Assembly: GCF_002954445.1 (NCBI RefSeq)
Contig: NZ_MQWA01000001.1
Location: 1,383,502-1,447,501, forward strand
DNA from: Rubritalea profundi
GTDB lineage: Bacteria; Verrucomicrobiota; Verrucomicrobiia; Verrucomicrobiales; Akkermansiaceae
Length of the DNA: 64,000 nucleotides
Reading direction: 5' to 3'
Below are positions 37,500-46,251 of the stretch, one piece after another (position 1 is the stretch's first letter; every line of letters begins with the position of its first letter). A program made the translations under genes and the position numbers. The notes beneath the pieces are model-generated. The model was not told the origin of the DNA. It made no database searches and saw nothing but the letters and a program-made list of their open reading frames with translations.

Positions 37500-38225
37500 A
37501 TGCCCTCCTCCATCTCAGCCCCACCGGTCATCATCCTCGTCGAAACCCAACTCGGCGAAAACATCGGCATGTGCGCCCGCGCCATGCTCAATTGCGGTCT
37601 CAATCAGCTGCGCCTAGTCCGACCGCGCGACGGCTGGCCAAATGAACGCGCCCGCGCCACCGCCGCCGATGCGGACATCGTCCTCGAAAACGCAAAAATC
37701 TACGACAATATCGACGACGCGATTGGCGATTGCCAGCGTGTCTTCGCCGCCACTGCCCGCCAACGCACCCTAAAAATACCCGGTCTCGACCTTCGCGAGG
37801 CGGTCGGTGAAATCGTCGATGCCACGCCACCGCCTAAAACTGCCATCCTGTTTGGTCCCGAAGCCTCTGGTCTCGACAATGAAACGCTGTCGCGCGCTGA
37901 CCGCCTCATCCATTTCCCGACCAATCCTGACTTCCCTTCGCTGAACCTCGCCCAGGCGGTGCTGCTCTTCGGCTGGGAATGGCGTCAAAGCCGCTCTGTT
38001 CCATCCGCTCCCATCACCGACTCGAATCTCCTCGCCACGCGCGAAGAAACCAAGGGCTTCCTCAGCCGGCTTGAGCAAGCCCTCGACGAATCAAAATTTT
38101 TTCTAACCCCAGACCAACGGCCCAGCACCCTACGAAACCTCCGTGCATTCCTTACCCGCAGTAGGGTCAGCGACGAAGAACTCCGCATGCTCCACGGCGT
38201 GCTGACAGCTCTGAAAAAAAACTGA
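37500..38225 (+). CDS. trmJ: SpoU-type tRNA/rRNA 2'-O-methyltransferase (TrmJ-like)
   Basis: About 241 residues from the ATG at 37500 (MPSSISAPPVIILVETQLGENIG); a longer frame from 37398 has no family-like sequence. The SPOUT motifs are LVETQLGENIGMCARAMLNCG, ILFGPEASGLDNETL and LNLAQAVLLFGWEW, as in TrmJ, which methylates position 32 of tRNAs. TrmJ rather than another SpoU member is likely but not proven. It is a housekeeping gene inside the accessory region. Confidence 0.87.
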   Translation: MPSSISAPPVIILVETQLGENIGMCARAMLNCGLNQLRLVRPRDGWPNERARATAADADIVLENAKIYDNIDDAIGDCQRVFAATARQRTLKIPGLDLREAVGEIVDATPPPKTAILFGPEASGLDNETLSRADRLIHFPTNPDFPSLNLAQAVLLFGWEWRQSRSVPSAPITDSNLLATREETKGFLSRLEQALDESKFFLTPDQRPSTLRNLRAFLTRSRVSDEELRMLHGVLTALKKN

Positions 38226-38266
38226 TTCAATCCCCCATCCTGGCAGTCAGCAAAACCGCTAACCGA

Positions 38267-38941
38267 TCACTTTAGCTCCTTGAGCTTGATATTTTTCCAG
38301 GCCACGCTGAAAGGTCCGCCGTTGCCGACACTATGGACTTGCAGGCCGAAGAAGCCTTTGGGGTGAGTTTTATAAATGGCCTCGTCGGTCAGATCGCAGA
38401 CGAGCTTGCCGTTGATCCAAGTCTGGAAGTGGGCGCCTTTGGCAACGATCCGGTAGTGGTTCCACTCGCCGTCCTTGAAATGCTTGTGCGGCGTGCGTTT
38501 GCTCCTAGGAACGAGCCAGCCGCGGCCGGTGGCTTCACCATAAATGTATCCGGATTCGGCACCCTTGCCGCCTGACGCTTCGATTTCAACCTGAGGGCCG
38601 TTGACTCGTTTTTTGCCGTCCGCCTTTTTCTCCGAAGAACGGATCTGGATACCTGAGTTTAGCGCGTTATCGACTTTGACATCAAACTGAATCTCAAAAT
38701 TTGCATATTCCTTATTGGAGCAGAGAAAGGAGTTTGGGCTACCTTTGGCGGTGGTGCCTATGATGGTACCGTCTTTAACGACGTAGGTCGCGGTACCGTC
38801 TTTCTGATTCCAACCATTGAGAGTTTTCCCATCAAAGAGGTTGGTCCAGCCTTCAGACTGAACCGACTTTTCACCATGGTGATCGGCTTGGACCAGCGAA
38901 GTAAGAGCGACAACAGAGAGTAGAGAGAGAATCTTTTTCAT
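38267..38941 (-). CDS. DUF1080 secreted protein (3-keto-disaccharide hydrolase-like)
   Basis: About 224 residues from the ATG at 38939-38941 (MKKILSLLSVVALTSLVQA), a signal peptide; the frame opens to 38980. DUF1080 motifs: GWTNLFDGKTLNGWNQKDG, YANFEIQFDVKV, NSGIQIRS and KGFFGLQVHSVGNGGP. LamG-like beta sandwich. Some relatives hydrolyse 3-keto-glycosides made by oxidoreductases, which would fit the Gfo/Idh and FAD oxidoreductase genes nearby. It is the intact paralog of the pseudogene at 17975. Confidence 0.88.
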   Translation of the reverse strand: MKKILSLLSVVALTSLVQADHHGEKSVQSEGWTNLFDGKTLNGWNQKDGTATYVVKDGTIIGTTAKGSPNSFLCSNKEYANFEIQFDVKVDNALNSGIQIRSSEKKADGKKRVNGPQVEIEASGGKGAESGYIYGEATGRGWLVPRSKRTPHKHFKDGEWNHYRIVAKGAHFQTWINGKLVCDLTDEAIYKTHPKGFFGLQVHSVGNGGPFSVAWKNIKLKELK

Positions 38942-39072
38942 ACGAGTAAGAATACCTTCCCGTTTGGAGAATTCTTTCACGACTCAATGCTATTCCTATT
39001 CGCTCGTTGGGTGATGCGCGCCGATTCCCATTGACAGATCGATCGCCATACCGCGGAATTTTTTAAATACTT

Positions 39073-39801
39073 ATGACGACTAAATTAAAGAAAATCGGAC
39101 AGATGGGCAGCTTGTTAACTTTTGCAATGCTTGCTGGCGCTTCCTCCCTGGTGCAGGGAGCTGAGATCGCTGTGAAGAGTGGTGAGAAAATTGCCTTCAT
39201 GGGTGATTCGATCACGGCGGCAGGAGCCCAACCTAATGGCTATGTGCTACTCACTATTAGCGGGCTAGAGTCTGCGGGAGTGAAAACGACTGCCATTCCG
39301 GCAGGAATCAGCGGGCATAAATCAAACCAGATGCTAGGCCGCTTGGAAAAACATGTGCTCAGCAAGAAGCCTGACTGGATGACGCTGAGCTGCGGCGTGA
39401 ATGACGTATGGCATGGTAAACGCGGTGTTCTTCTCGACCAGTACAAGGTGAACATCACCAAGATTGTCGATCAGTGCCAGGCGGCCGACATCAAAGTAAT
39501 GATTCTCACCTCGACCATGATCAAAGAGGACCAGACGAATAAGCTGAACCAAACCTTGAAAGGTTACAACGACTTTCTGATAGAGTTGGCCAAGGAAAAG
39601 AAGTGCCTCATCGCCGACCTTAATGCCGACATGCAGGCTATTATTGCTGCGAGTGAGGACAAGAAAGGCGGCAAGTTGCTGACGCGTGATGGCGTCCACA
39701 TGAACCCAATGGGGAACAAGATGATGGCCACTGGCCTGCTCAAGTCTTTTGGGCTGAGTGCCGACCAGATCAAGAAAGCTCAGGCGAGCTGGGAATCGTA
39801 G
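39073..39801 (+). CDS. Secreted SGNH/GDSL esterase
   Basis: 242 residues with a signal segment (MGSLLTFAMLAGASSLVQG). Block I is FMGDSITAAG, block III SCGVNDVWHG, and block V TRDGVHMNPMGNKMMA, so the catalytic residues are complete. It is a clear paralog of the gene at 31030, with the same AVKSGEKIAFMGDSIT start of the mature domain. A REP-like hairpin overlaps the stop and a terminator follows. Confidence 0.88.
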   Translation: MTTKLKKIGQMGSLLTFAMLAGASSLVQGAEIAVKSGEKIAFMGDSITAAGAQPNGYVLLTISGLESAGVKTTAIPAGISGHKSNQMLGRLEKHVLSKKPDWMTLSCGVNDVWHGKRGVLLDQYKVNITKIVDQCQAADIKVMILTSTMIKEDQTNKLNQTLKGYNDFLIELAKEKKCLIADLNADMQAIIAASEDKKGGKLLTRDGVHMNPMGNKMMATGLLKSFGLSADQIKKAQASWES

Positions 39802-39831
39802 TAGGCAGGACAGCCCTAAGGGCCATCCTAC
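39801..39831. repeat. REP-like palindrome
   Basis: GTAGG and CCTAC enclose GCCCTAAGGGC (39813-39823), giving a nested hairpin of 31 nt. It overlaps the last base of the stop codon of the GDSL esterase gene. Confidence 0.65.
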
Positions 39832-39849
39832 GAAGCAAAACTAAATCAT

Positions 39850-39884
39850 ACGGCAGTTCCCCGAAAGGGAGGGCGCCGTTTTTT
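39850..39884 (+). terminator. Intrinsic terminator after the GDSL esterase gene
   Basis: ACGGC (39850-39854) pairs with GCCGT (39875-39879), with an inner TCCC/GGGA pairing, followed by TTTTTT. Confidence 0.78.
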
Positions 39885-39933
39885 GCGTCAGGAGGTGGAG
39901 TTACCAGTTATCGGTTCTAGTTAGTTAACTTAT

Positions 39934-40246
39934 TACACACTACCCGACAATTTTTCATACAAAATTGTCAAAATGGGTTTCTGATAATCTGGAGTGCGTG
40001 TGGCTCGAAGCCGCTCTGCGGCTGGCGTGGCTTGACGCGCGCGATGGCAGGACCACTCGGAATATAACCACTCCGCTAACTCTCAGACCACACAATCAAC
40101 AACAGGCTTCATCAAACCAGTCTGAACACTGAAAACTGCACACTTGAACCTCCTACCCCATGCGTCAAGCCTCAGAACTCCAAGGTTTTGTCACACTGAG
40201 TGTTCACATTGATTGGAGAATCCAGTGCTTAAATTTTTATCGTGTA
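39934..40246 (+). repeat. ~320-bp repeat, left inverted arm
   Basis: Starts CACACTACCCGACAATTTTT and runs to AAATTTTTATCGTGTAG. It is the inverted counterpart of 43246-43579, with high identity except for a ~40-nt indel. It includes the local elements GTGGCTCGA, the hairpin CCGCTCTGCGG, GTGGCTTGAC, and AACACTGAAAACTGCACACT. No coding frame. Related copies are at 49547 and 57037. Confidence 0.88.
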
Positions 40247-40312
40247 GCCATTCGGCTTAACTCGAAAAAACGTCCTCCTTTTGCCAAGCTATCCCGAGAT
40301 CGCACAAAAACC

Positions 40313-42941
40313 TTATTTCACCTGCTTCAGCACATACCAACCTGGATGCCAGTCATTGGGTTTTCCTGTGGTGAAGCCACCGGCTTCAATAAACAGGTAG
40401 GTCTTACCGCTGAGACTTACACCTTCCATGAGCAGCATTTGGTTTCGGCCGAGATCGATCAGGTTCTGGCCAGTCCAGATCAGAGAAGGGTTACTAGTTT
40501 TGCCGCCGGCTTGTAACACGACCTCTTTGAAAGGTGGTTTGCCGGGATTCATTTTCTTATCGCTTTTAAACTCCTTGGTGGTTTGCACGTAGTCAATGAC
40601 GGTCCATTTGCCATGCCGCTTTTTGTTATCTTTGACCTTACCGTCGTAGCTGTAGAGATCGGCATTCTTTCTGCTTTTCTGCCAAGCGGATGTCCGTTTG
40701 GGGATCGTCTTAAGGACATCCATTCCACCCGGTGTATCGCTCAATGTGCTATTTAATACGCGTTGGAAATAGTCAGCACCACCATGCATATCGCTTCCAC
40801 CTGGCGCATGATAGCCAGCGGGAAAATTACCATAGGCTATGCCTAGAACTTCCGCACCGAGTTTCTGTACCTCTGGCTTGGCCTTCTTCAACTGCCCTGT
40901 TAGTCCACGAAGTGGTGCCAATGGTGAAGCTCTGCGGTTTTCTTGGATTTTCTTACCATAAATCGGCAATAGTCTCTTATAGTATTTAGGGTCAGTGACT
41001 ACCTTGTTTAATAGCTCCATCGCAGCCGTACTCAGCCACCACTCAGCCACCACTCATCATGCTCGAGCCAGTAGACCAGACGGTCGACGTGTGGTTCGAT
41101 GGTTTTTGCATCACACACATTCAAGCTCATCATCGCATTATAGACGACCCACCATGACTCGTCAGGGTCGGTGATCATGTCTGTTAGCAGCTTGATCATT
41201 TCACCGGTCAGGCGATCCGCGCCCATCGGCTTGGATTTGAAGGTTCCATAAATCGCCATCGTGCCAGCCTGCCGGGCTCGTGGGTCTTTCGACTTGAGTA
41301 AGGTAAGGATAAGCTTGTCGCGCTTGTGTTTGTAGATCGCATCGACCGTATAGCGACGAATTCCGTGGTCGGGATGATGCGCGTAATCGAGCAGGACTTT
41401 ATCGCTCACTTTCGGATCCATCAGCAGCCGATAAACCGGCCAGGACCCGTGGGTGGCCAGCTTTTCCGCATCCACGTCCTTACTGGTAAGCGCACTACCA
41501 CTGATAGGATCTAGCTTGTAAAATGCCTCGTCTGCTGCGGTGCCCCATGGGCGTTTAGGCAACTGGTAATGTTTAGAATATTTTGTCTTCGGTGCGCCGG
41601 TCATGCGCAATGTTTTGCGCGGTACAGTGTAGAATAAAACCATGCCAGTGCCCCACAGTTCCTTGTCGTAGCGATGGCCGCCACCGACGATCCCAAATGA
41701 ACCGTCGAAGCGACGTGAGATGTCGTAAAACCACTGGCGGTTATCCATGAATTCACGATGCTTGGTGGGTTTCTTATCCATCATCAAGCCCATCGAAGCC
41801 CCGCGCCAGATTTCGCCGACGCCGCCACCGGTGTGGCCATGGTTCAACCATGAGGTGGAGTAGAAGCTTTTGACTGCCGAAATGTCACGCGCTTTGGCGT
41901 AAATGCTTTTTTCACCTTCTGGAGTCAAGGAAGCGGCGGCTGCCATGGTGAAGGCCAGAGCACCGGTCTTGCCGTTATCGACGAAACTTTTTTCTGGGAG
42001 CTGGTCACCGTAGGCCACGTTACCACGGCCAGCAAAGCGGTAAAATTGTTTCAAGGATGACTGCAAGGTAAACTCGTCCACCTTAGCGCAACACTCTTTA
42101 GCTAAAAGTAAGAAAGTGGCTGCATGCACGCCACACCCATTGATGTGCGCCCCACCCATATAGGGGAAAGATATTTTTAAACCGCGTTGACTCCAGCCTC
42201 CATTATACATCGTCCGCTTTGAGTAGTCAGTCATTAGCTCTATCAGATGCATCACTGACTTATCACCCGTTCGCAAATAGTATTCGCACACAGCGGGCCA
42301 GTGTATCCTATCATCCATGTCCAATATGAATCACTGGTCATCTCCTTTACATCCTTATGCTTTTCAACCGCGTTCTTTATCCAACCACGGGCAACCTCTA
42401 AGTCTTTCTCATCACCCGTTGAAAGCATGAAAAGCAGCTCTATCCCGTTGAGGCCCGGTCCATTGAACTTTCCATTTTTTGCCAAATAATCGGCAAGGTC
42501 GCGCACGATTTTATCGGACTTCGCGCAGTTCAGCGGCCAGGTCTTGCTATAAGCCCCGAGCGCAGGGATTTGAACCACAACGGCTGTCGGTGCATCCTTC
42601 AACTTGAACTTCATCTTGCCATCGGCGGCTTCAGCCATAGCGATCATATTCCCCAGCCACATGCGCGGGTCGATATCCTTCAAAACATGTCCGTTAATAG
42701 ATTCAATCACCTGCCCCTTCGTTAACTTACCCTCCGCAGGTGAACCCTTCTCAACATTGCGAATCTTCATCTGAAACCCAGGCTGAATCAAATCGATACC
42801 GATGCCTACCGGTCCAAAACGCGAAATCGTGTAATTGCGCTTGTCAGTAGGATGAGGGTTAAAAAGTGGATATATCTTATAATAGGACGAAATCTTTCGT
42901 TCATTCTTTCTGAAATATCGCAAGATCGGCGGCGCCATCAT
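40313..42941 (-). pseudogene. PDZ + terpenoid-cyclase-like (DUF6288-type) protein, broken
   Basis: The N-terminal piece (42252-42941) has a PDZ-like part (GPVGIGIDLIQPGFQMKIRNVEKGSPAEGKL, read in parts) and helical repeats. The middle piece (41032 to about 42290) has alpha-barrel-like text (HINGCGVHAATFLLLAKECC; STSWLNHGHTGGG). The last piece (40313-41053) ends ...GWYVLKQVK. Two lesions are visible: a shift near 42283-42290, and an 11-bp tandem duplication (41031-41052) that ends the middle frame at DEWWLSGG instead of DEWWLSTAAMELL. The gene lies exactly between two inverted repeat arms. It resembles PVC DUF6288 proteins; function unknown. Confidence 0.82.
41031..41052. repeat. 11-bp tandem duplication breaking the DUF6288-type gene
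   Basis: CTCAGCCACCA occurs twice in direct succession (41031-41041, 41042-41052). Removing one copy restores a continuous frame between the middle and last pieces of the gene. Confidence 0.92.
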
Positions 42942-43245
42942 TGGTTAATTCTGGAAAATTCTGTCGAACGCCGCAGGCAACCTGTCCGCCATAGCTTCAA
43001 CGAAGGAGGAAGTAAATTGCGGGAAGTTACCAGTTAGTTAAATCATTAGGAAAGGCACCAATCCTCAACCCAAGCAAATTCGTGAGATCCGTGAGATGAG
43101 TGGTTGAAAATGAATCCACAACCCAAGCCGCCTTCCTTGCGCATCTTGCGCGGTCAAAATTGAACGATCAACCCACGCTCCTTGGAAATTGGGCGTTCCT
43201 TGCTGGCTGTTGGATATTCCCATTTCACCGATCTCTCAATGCACG
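42942..43245. other. Non-coding stretch between broken gene and right repeat arm
   Basis: 304 nt with no convincing gene. It holds GTTACCAGTTAGTTAA (near 43026, similar to the text near 39900), and CCTTGCTGGCTGTTGGATATTCC (43198-43220; its inverted copy is at 43583-43605), so it also carries repeat text. Confidence 0.6.
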
Positions 43246-43579
43246 ACAAAAATTTAAGCACTGGATTCTCCAATCAATGTGATCACTCAGTGTGACAAAA
43301 CCTTGCAGTGCTGAGGCTTGACGCAGCTCTGGTGAGGCTGTGGCTTGACACATGGGCTAGGAGGTTCAAGTGTGCAGTTTTCAGTGTTCCGACCGATAGG
43401 ATGAAGCCTGTTGCTGATTGTGTGGTCTGAGAGCTAGCGGAGTGGTTATTTTCCGGGTGGGCCTGCCACCACGCGCGTCAAGCCACGCCAACCGCAGAGC
43501 GGTGTCGAGCCACACGCACTCCAGATCATCAGAAACCCATTTTGACAATTTTGTACGAAAATTTGTCCTGTAGTGTGAA
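43246..43579 (-). repeat. ~320-bp repeat, right inverted arm
   Basis: Reverse complement of the left arm at 39934-40246, with a ~40-nt extra stretch near 43310-43350 (GCAGCTCTGGTGAGGCTG). The two arms face each other across about 3 kb that holds one broken gene. The end at 43579 (TAGTGTGA) matches the left arm's start (CACACTA). Confidence 0.88.
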
Positions 43580-43659
43580 AGCAAATATCCAACAGCCAAC
43601 AAGGAATATCCAACCGAACAAGGGACTCGTGAATCAAGGTGGAAGGATAAAGACCGGGA

Positions 43660-44721
43660 CTACTTGCGGTAGGCTGACGGCTTTTGCGGGATGACTCCGA
43701 GCTTTTCGTATTGGAAGCCGCTGACGAGGGGTTTGTACTCGCCGGTGTAGTCGACACTGCGGGTGGCGGTGATCTGTTTTTCCATTCCCATTCCCCAGTA
43801 GGCGCCATTGACGATGAGTCGGCGCAGGCCTGGGTTTTCGAGATCCTTGCCGCTACCCATGGTTGAGTGGAGGATGCGGGCTGATTGCCCACCGCTAGTT
43901 TTCCAGTTTTTAAACCAGACTACGGGCAGGGGTTCTTTTTTTGGGTTGGTCTCGCCACCTTGCTTGCGACCGATCAACGGTTGGCCGTAGACCAGCGCGG
44001 TGCAGCCTTCTGGGAGACTTTCGCCTTCCTTGAATGTCCGGTAAACATCGGAGGGACCCCAGACGTCTTTGACGCCGGTGAGGATCGGGTGGCTTTTGAT
44101 GTTCTCCACAAGATCACCGCGGGTTGAATCCTGGTGCCAATTCCCGTGGTGCTTCATAAAGCTGCCGCCGAGGATGTGGCCAATGTTGACCTGCTTGCCA
44201 TCCATTTGGTAGGGAAGTGGGGCACGGAATCCGTGGTTTGCGGTGCGTAGGCCGATGATCGGTTTGCCGGAATCGAAGTACTGGACAATCTGCTTTTGCT
44301 GCTCGTCGGGCAAGGTGAGCAGGCGGGTGACGAATATGAGGAGGTCAGCTTTTTCCAGATGCTCCAAGCCTAAGATATTATGTTTCTGGAAGGCACCTTC
44401 CTGCCCTTTCTTGGGGAACACCGGCATGGTCGGGTCAACTAGGCCGTCGGGATTGGTTCCAAAAAGCACGGTGCAGTCGAAGCCGTGATGCTTCGCTAGG
44501 ATTCCGGCCATCATCGGCATTGACTGCTCACTGCGGTATTCTTGTTCGGCGGTGATCAGCACGATGTGTTTCCCTTTTCCTGGCCCTTCTCCACCTTTAT
44601 AGGTCAGCCATTTTGGGCTCTCAGGTACTGGGTGCTTATGGTCTTGTGCTGAGGCTGGTTGGATGAACATGCTCATGGCAAAAATAGATAAAATTGAGCG
44701 TGGGATGGATTTGATCTTCAT
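43660..44721 (-). CDS. ThuA-like secreted protein
   Basis: 353 residues with signal peptide (ILSIFAMSMFIQPASA). The ThuA / class-I-glutaminase-amidotransferase-like fold is seen in HIVLITAEQEYRSEQSMPMMA, LIFVTRLLTLPDEQQKQI and KPIIGLRTANHGF. Family members are linked to disaccharide use; no catalytic cysteine is evident. It is the last gene of a minus-strand set with the propeller and five-heme genes at 44757-48579 (35-nt gap), so all three probably work together on sugar oxidation. Confidence 0.85.
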   Translation of the reverse strand: MKIKSIPRSILSIFAMSMFIQPASAQDHKHPVPESPKWLTYKGGEGPGKGKHIVLITAEQEYRSEQSMPMMAGILAKHHGFDCTVLFGTNPDGLVDPTMPVFPKKGQEGAFQKHNILGLEHLEKADLLIFVTRLLTLPDEQQKQIVQYFDSGKPIIGLRTANHGFRAPLPYQMDGKQVNIGHILGGSFMKHHGNWHQDSTRGDLVENIKSHPILTGVKDVWGPSDVYRTFKEGESLPEGCTALVYGQPLIGRKQGGETNPKKEPLPVVWFKNWKTSGGQSARILHSTMGSGKDLENPGLRRLIVNGAYWGMGMEKQITATRSVDYTGEYKPLVSGFQYEKLGVIPQKPSAYRK

Positions 44722-44756
44722 CGGGTGTGTGCGTAGTGTTTTAAGAATTTTAGGCC

Positions 44757-46250
44757 TTACTTTTTAGGGACTTCGTTGACTGTGTAATAGGCGTTTCGGT
44801 GGAGCAGTTCTTCTTTATCGAGCGAACGCAGAGCTCCCAGATCGAACGCATGCACGTGGCCGAGGGTGATCTTGTCGAGCACGATAGTGGCGGACAAGCC
44901 GTCCTTTGCAAGCGCGACGGATTTGACGCTTGGGGTGGCTTGATCGATCTCTGGGCCGCCATAGCCTTGGTGGTAGCCGTGGGTGAAGGTTGTTACTGCG
45001 TAGGACTCTGGGTTCGAGCCGGTTGCAGTATCCACAGCTTTGGTGAACTTAATATGAAATCCGTCTGGAGTGATGGTGATGCGCTGAATTTCGAAAGGCA
45101 TGAGACCGGTCCATTCTAGGCGTTCCAGGGAAAAGGCCTTCAAACCGCGCACCGGCCACCCCCGGTTGGTTCCACCGCAAAGCAGCCTACCTTCTGGGGT
45201 GAACTGCACATTGAGAATACCGGTCGAAAGTCCCTCACGAAATGGATAACAGGCACCTTGCCAGACGCCGTTTACCAGCTCGGTGGTGGCACGCATGACC
45301 AGCGACTGGGTGTAGTCGCCGAGAAACATCTGGTCTTCGAATGGTCCGAATTTCCCCTTAGTCTGATCGACAACGAAACCGGTGATCGAGCGCCCCATAC
45401 TGATGTAGGGGAAAACAACCGCGTAGGGGACGAGCTCTGGGATCCGTTCTTTTTCCACCATCATATTTGAGGGTGATTTGGGAGCCGTCGGCGCCTTGCC
45501 CATATTCGGGGCGTAGTCGTACCAGTTGAAGCTAATGGGATGCCCCATGAAGCCGCCCTCCTTGACAAATTTCAGGCTGCAGGCCGAGTTCCATGGCCCC
45601 TGGCTCTCTATATAGAAGAGGGCGCCGTGTTCGTTGGGCCCAATTCCGCCGGGGCTGCGCAGGCCACTGGCGATCGGGATGCTCTTGCCCTCTGGCGTTA
45701 TTTTAAAGGCCCAACCACGAAACAATTCTCGCGAGTGGTACGAGCTAGAAAGTCCGAGCGCCACGTAGAGGTTTCCCTCTGGATCAAATTTCGAGCCGAA
45801 CGCATATTCGTGATAACTTCCGTATCCCCAGGCGTCCGAGACCACTTCGAAACGATCCGCACGGCCGTCATTCGTGGTGTCCTTGACCCGGGTCAGCTCA
45901 CAACTCTGAGTCACATAGAGAGCGTCATCCTTCCAGGCTAGGCCGAAAATTTCATCCAAGCCGGACGCAAAAAGATGGTAGTCCGGTTGTGGCTTGGCCT
46001 CATCAATTCCTGATATAAAATAGATGTCTCCCCGCCGAGTAGCCACCGCAATCCGGTCGTCCGGCAATGCGGTAAAGGCACCCGCTTCAATAACCACATC
46101 TTTCGGGGTCGGAACATCGACGATGCGGTAGTAAGCACGTTCGCGGTCGGCCGTCCCCCAGCGTTCGCCGACCTCTTCGGCTGCCGAATAAGTCGCGCAA
46201 AGCGTTAGCAATGCGATTGACCGACGAAGTAATAAATTCTCTTTTTTCAT
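44757..46250 (-). CDS. Secreted PVC-type beta-propeller (sorbosone-dehydrogenase-like) protein
   Basis: About 497 residues from the ATG at 46248-46250 (MKKENLLLRRSIALLTLCAT). Propeller motifs include FTALPDDRIAVATRRGDIYFI, SCELTRVKDTTNDGRADRFE, SGLRSPGGIGPNEHGALFYIE (read in parts) and GRLLCGGTNRGW, as in PVC glucose/sorbosone-dehydrogenase-like proteins that often pair with cytochrome c. A C-terminal Ig-like part follows from ~410. The start lies 1 nt after the stop of the five-heme gene. A quinone cofactor is possible but not shown. Confidence 0.82.
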   Translation of the reverse strand: MKKENLLLRRSIALLTLCATYSAAEEVGERWGTADRERAYYRIVDVPTPKDVVIEAGAFTALPDDRIAVATRRGDIYFISGIDEAKPQPDYHLFASGLDEIFGLAWKDDALYVTQSCELTRVKDTTNDGRADRFEVVSDAWGYGSYHEYAFGSKFDPEGNLYVALGLSSSYHSRELFRGWAFKITPEGKSIPIASGLRSPGGIGPNEHGALFYIESQGPWNSACSLKFVKEGGFMGHPISFNWYDYAPNMGKAPTAPKSPSNMMVEKERIPELVPYAVVFPYISMGRSITGFVVDQTKGKFGPFEDQMFLGDYTQSLVMRATTELVNGVWQGACYPFREGLSTGILNVQFTPEGRLLCGGTNRGWPVRGLKAFSLERLEWTGLMPFEIQRITITPDGFHIKFTKAVDTATGSNPESYAVTTFTHGYHQGYGGPEIDQATPSVKSVALAKDGLSATIVLDKITLGHVHAFDLGALRSLDKEELLHRNAYYTVNEVPKK

Positions 46251-46251
46251 C

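Noticed and set aside
39934..43579. Integron attC-like cassette
   Set aside because: The arms lack the attC core sites (RYYYAAC / GTTRRRY), and no integrase is present.
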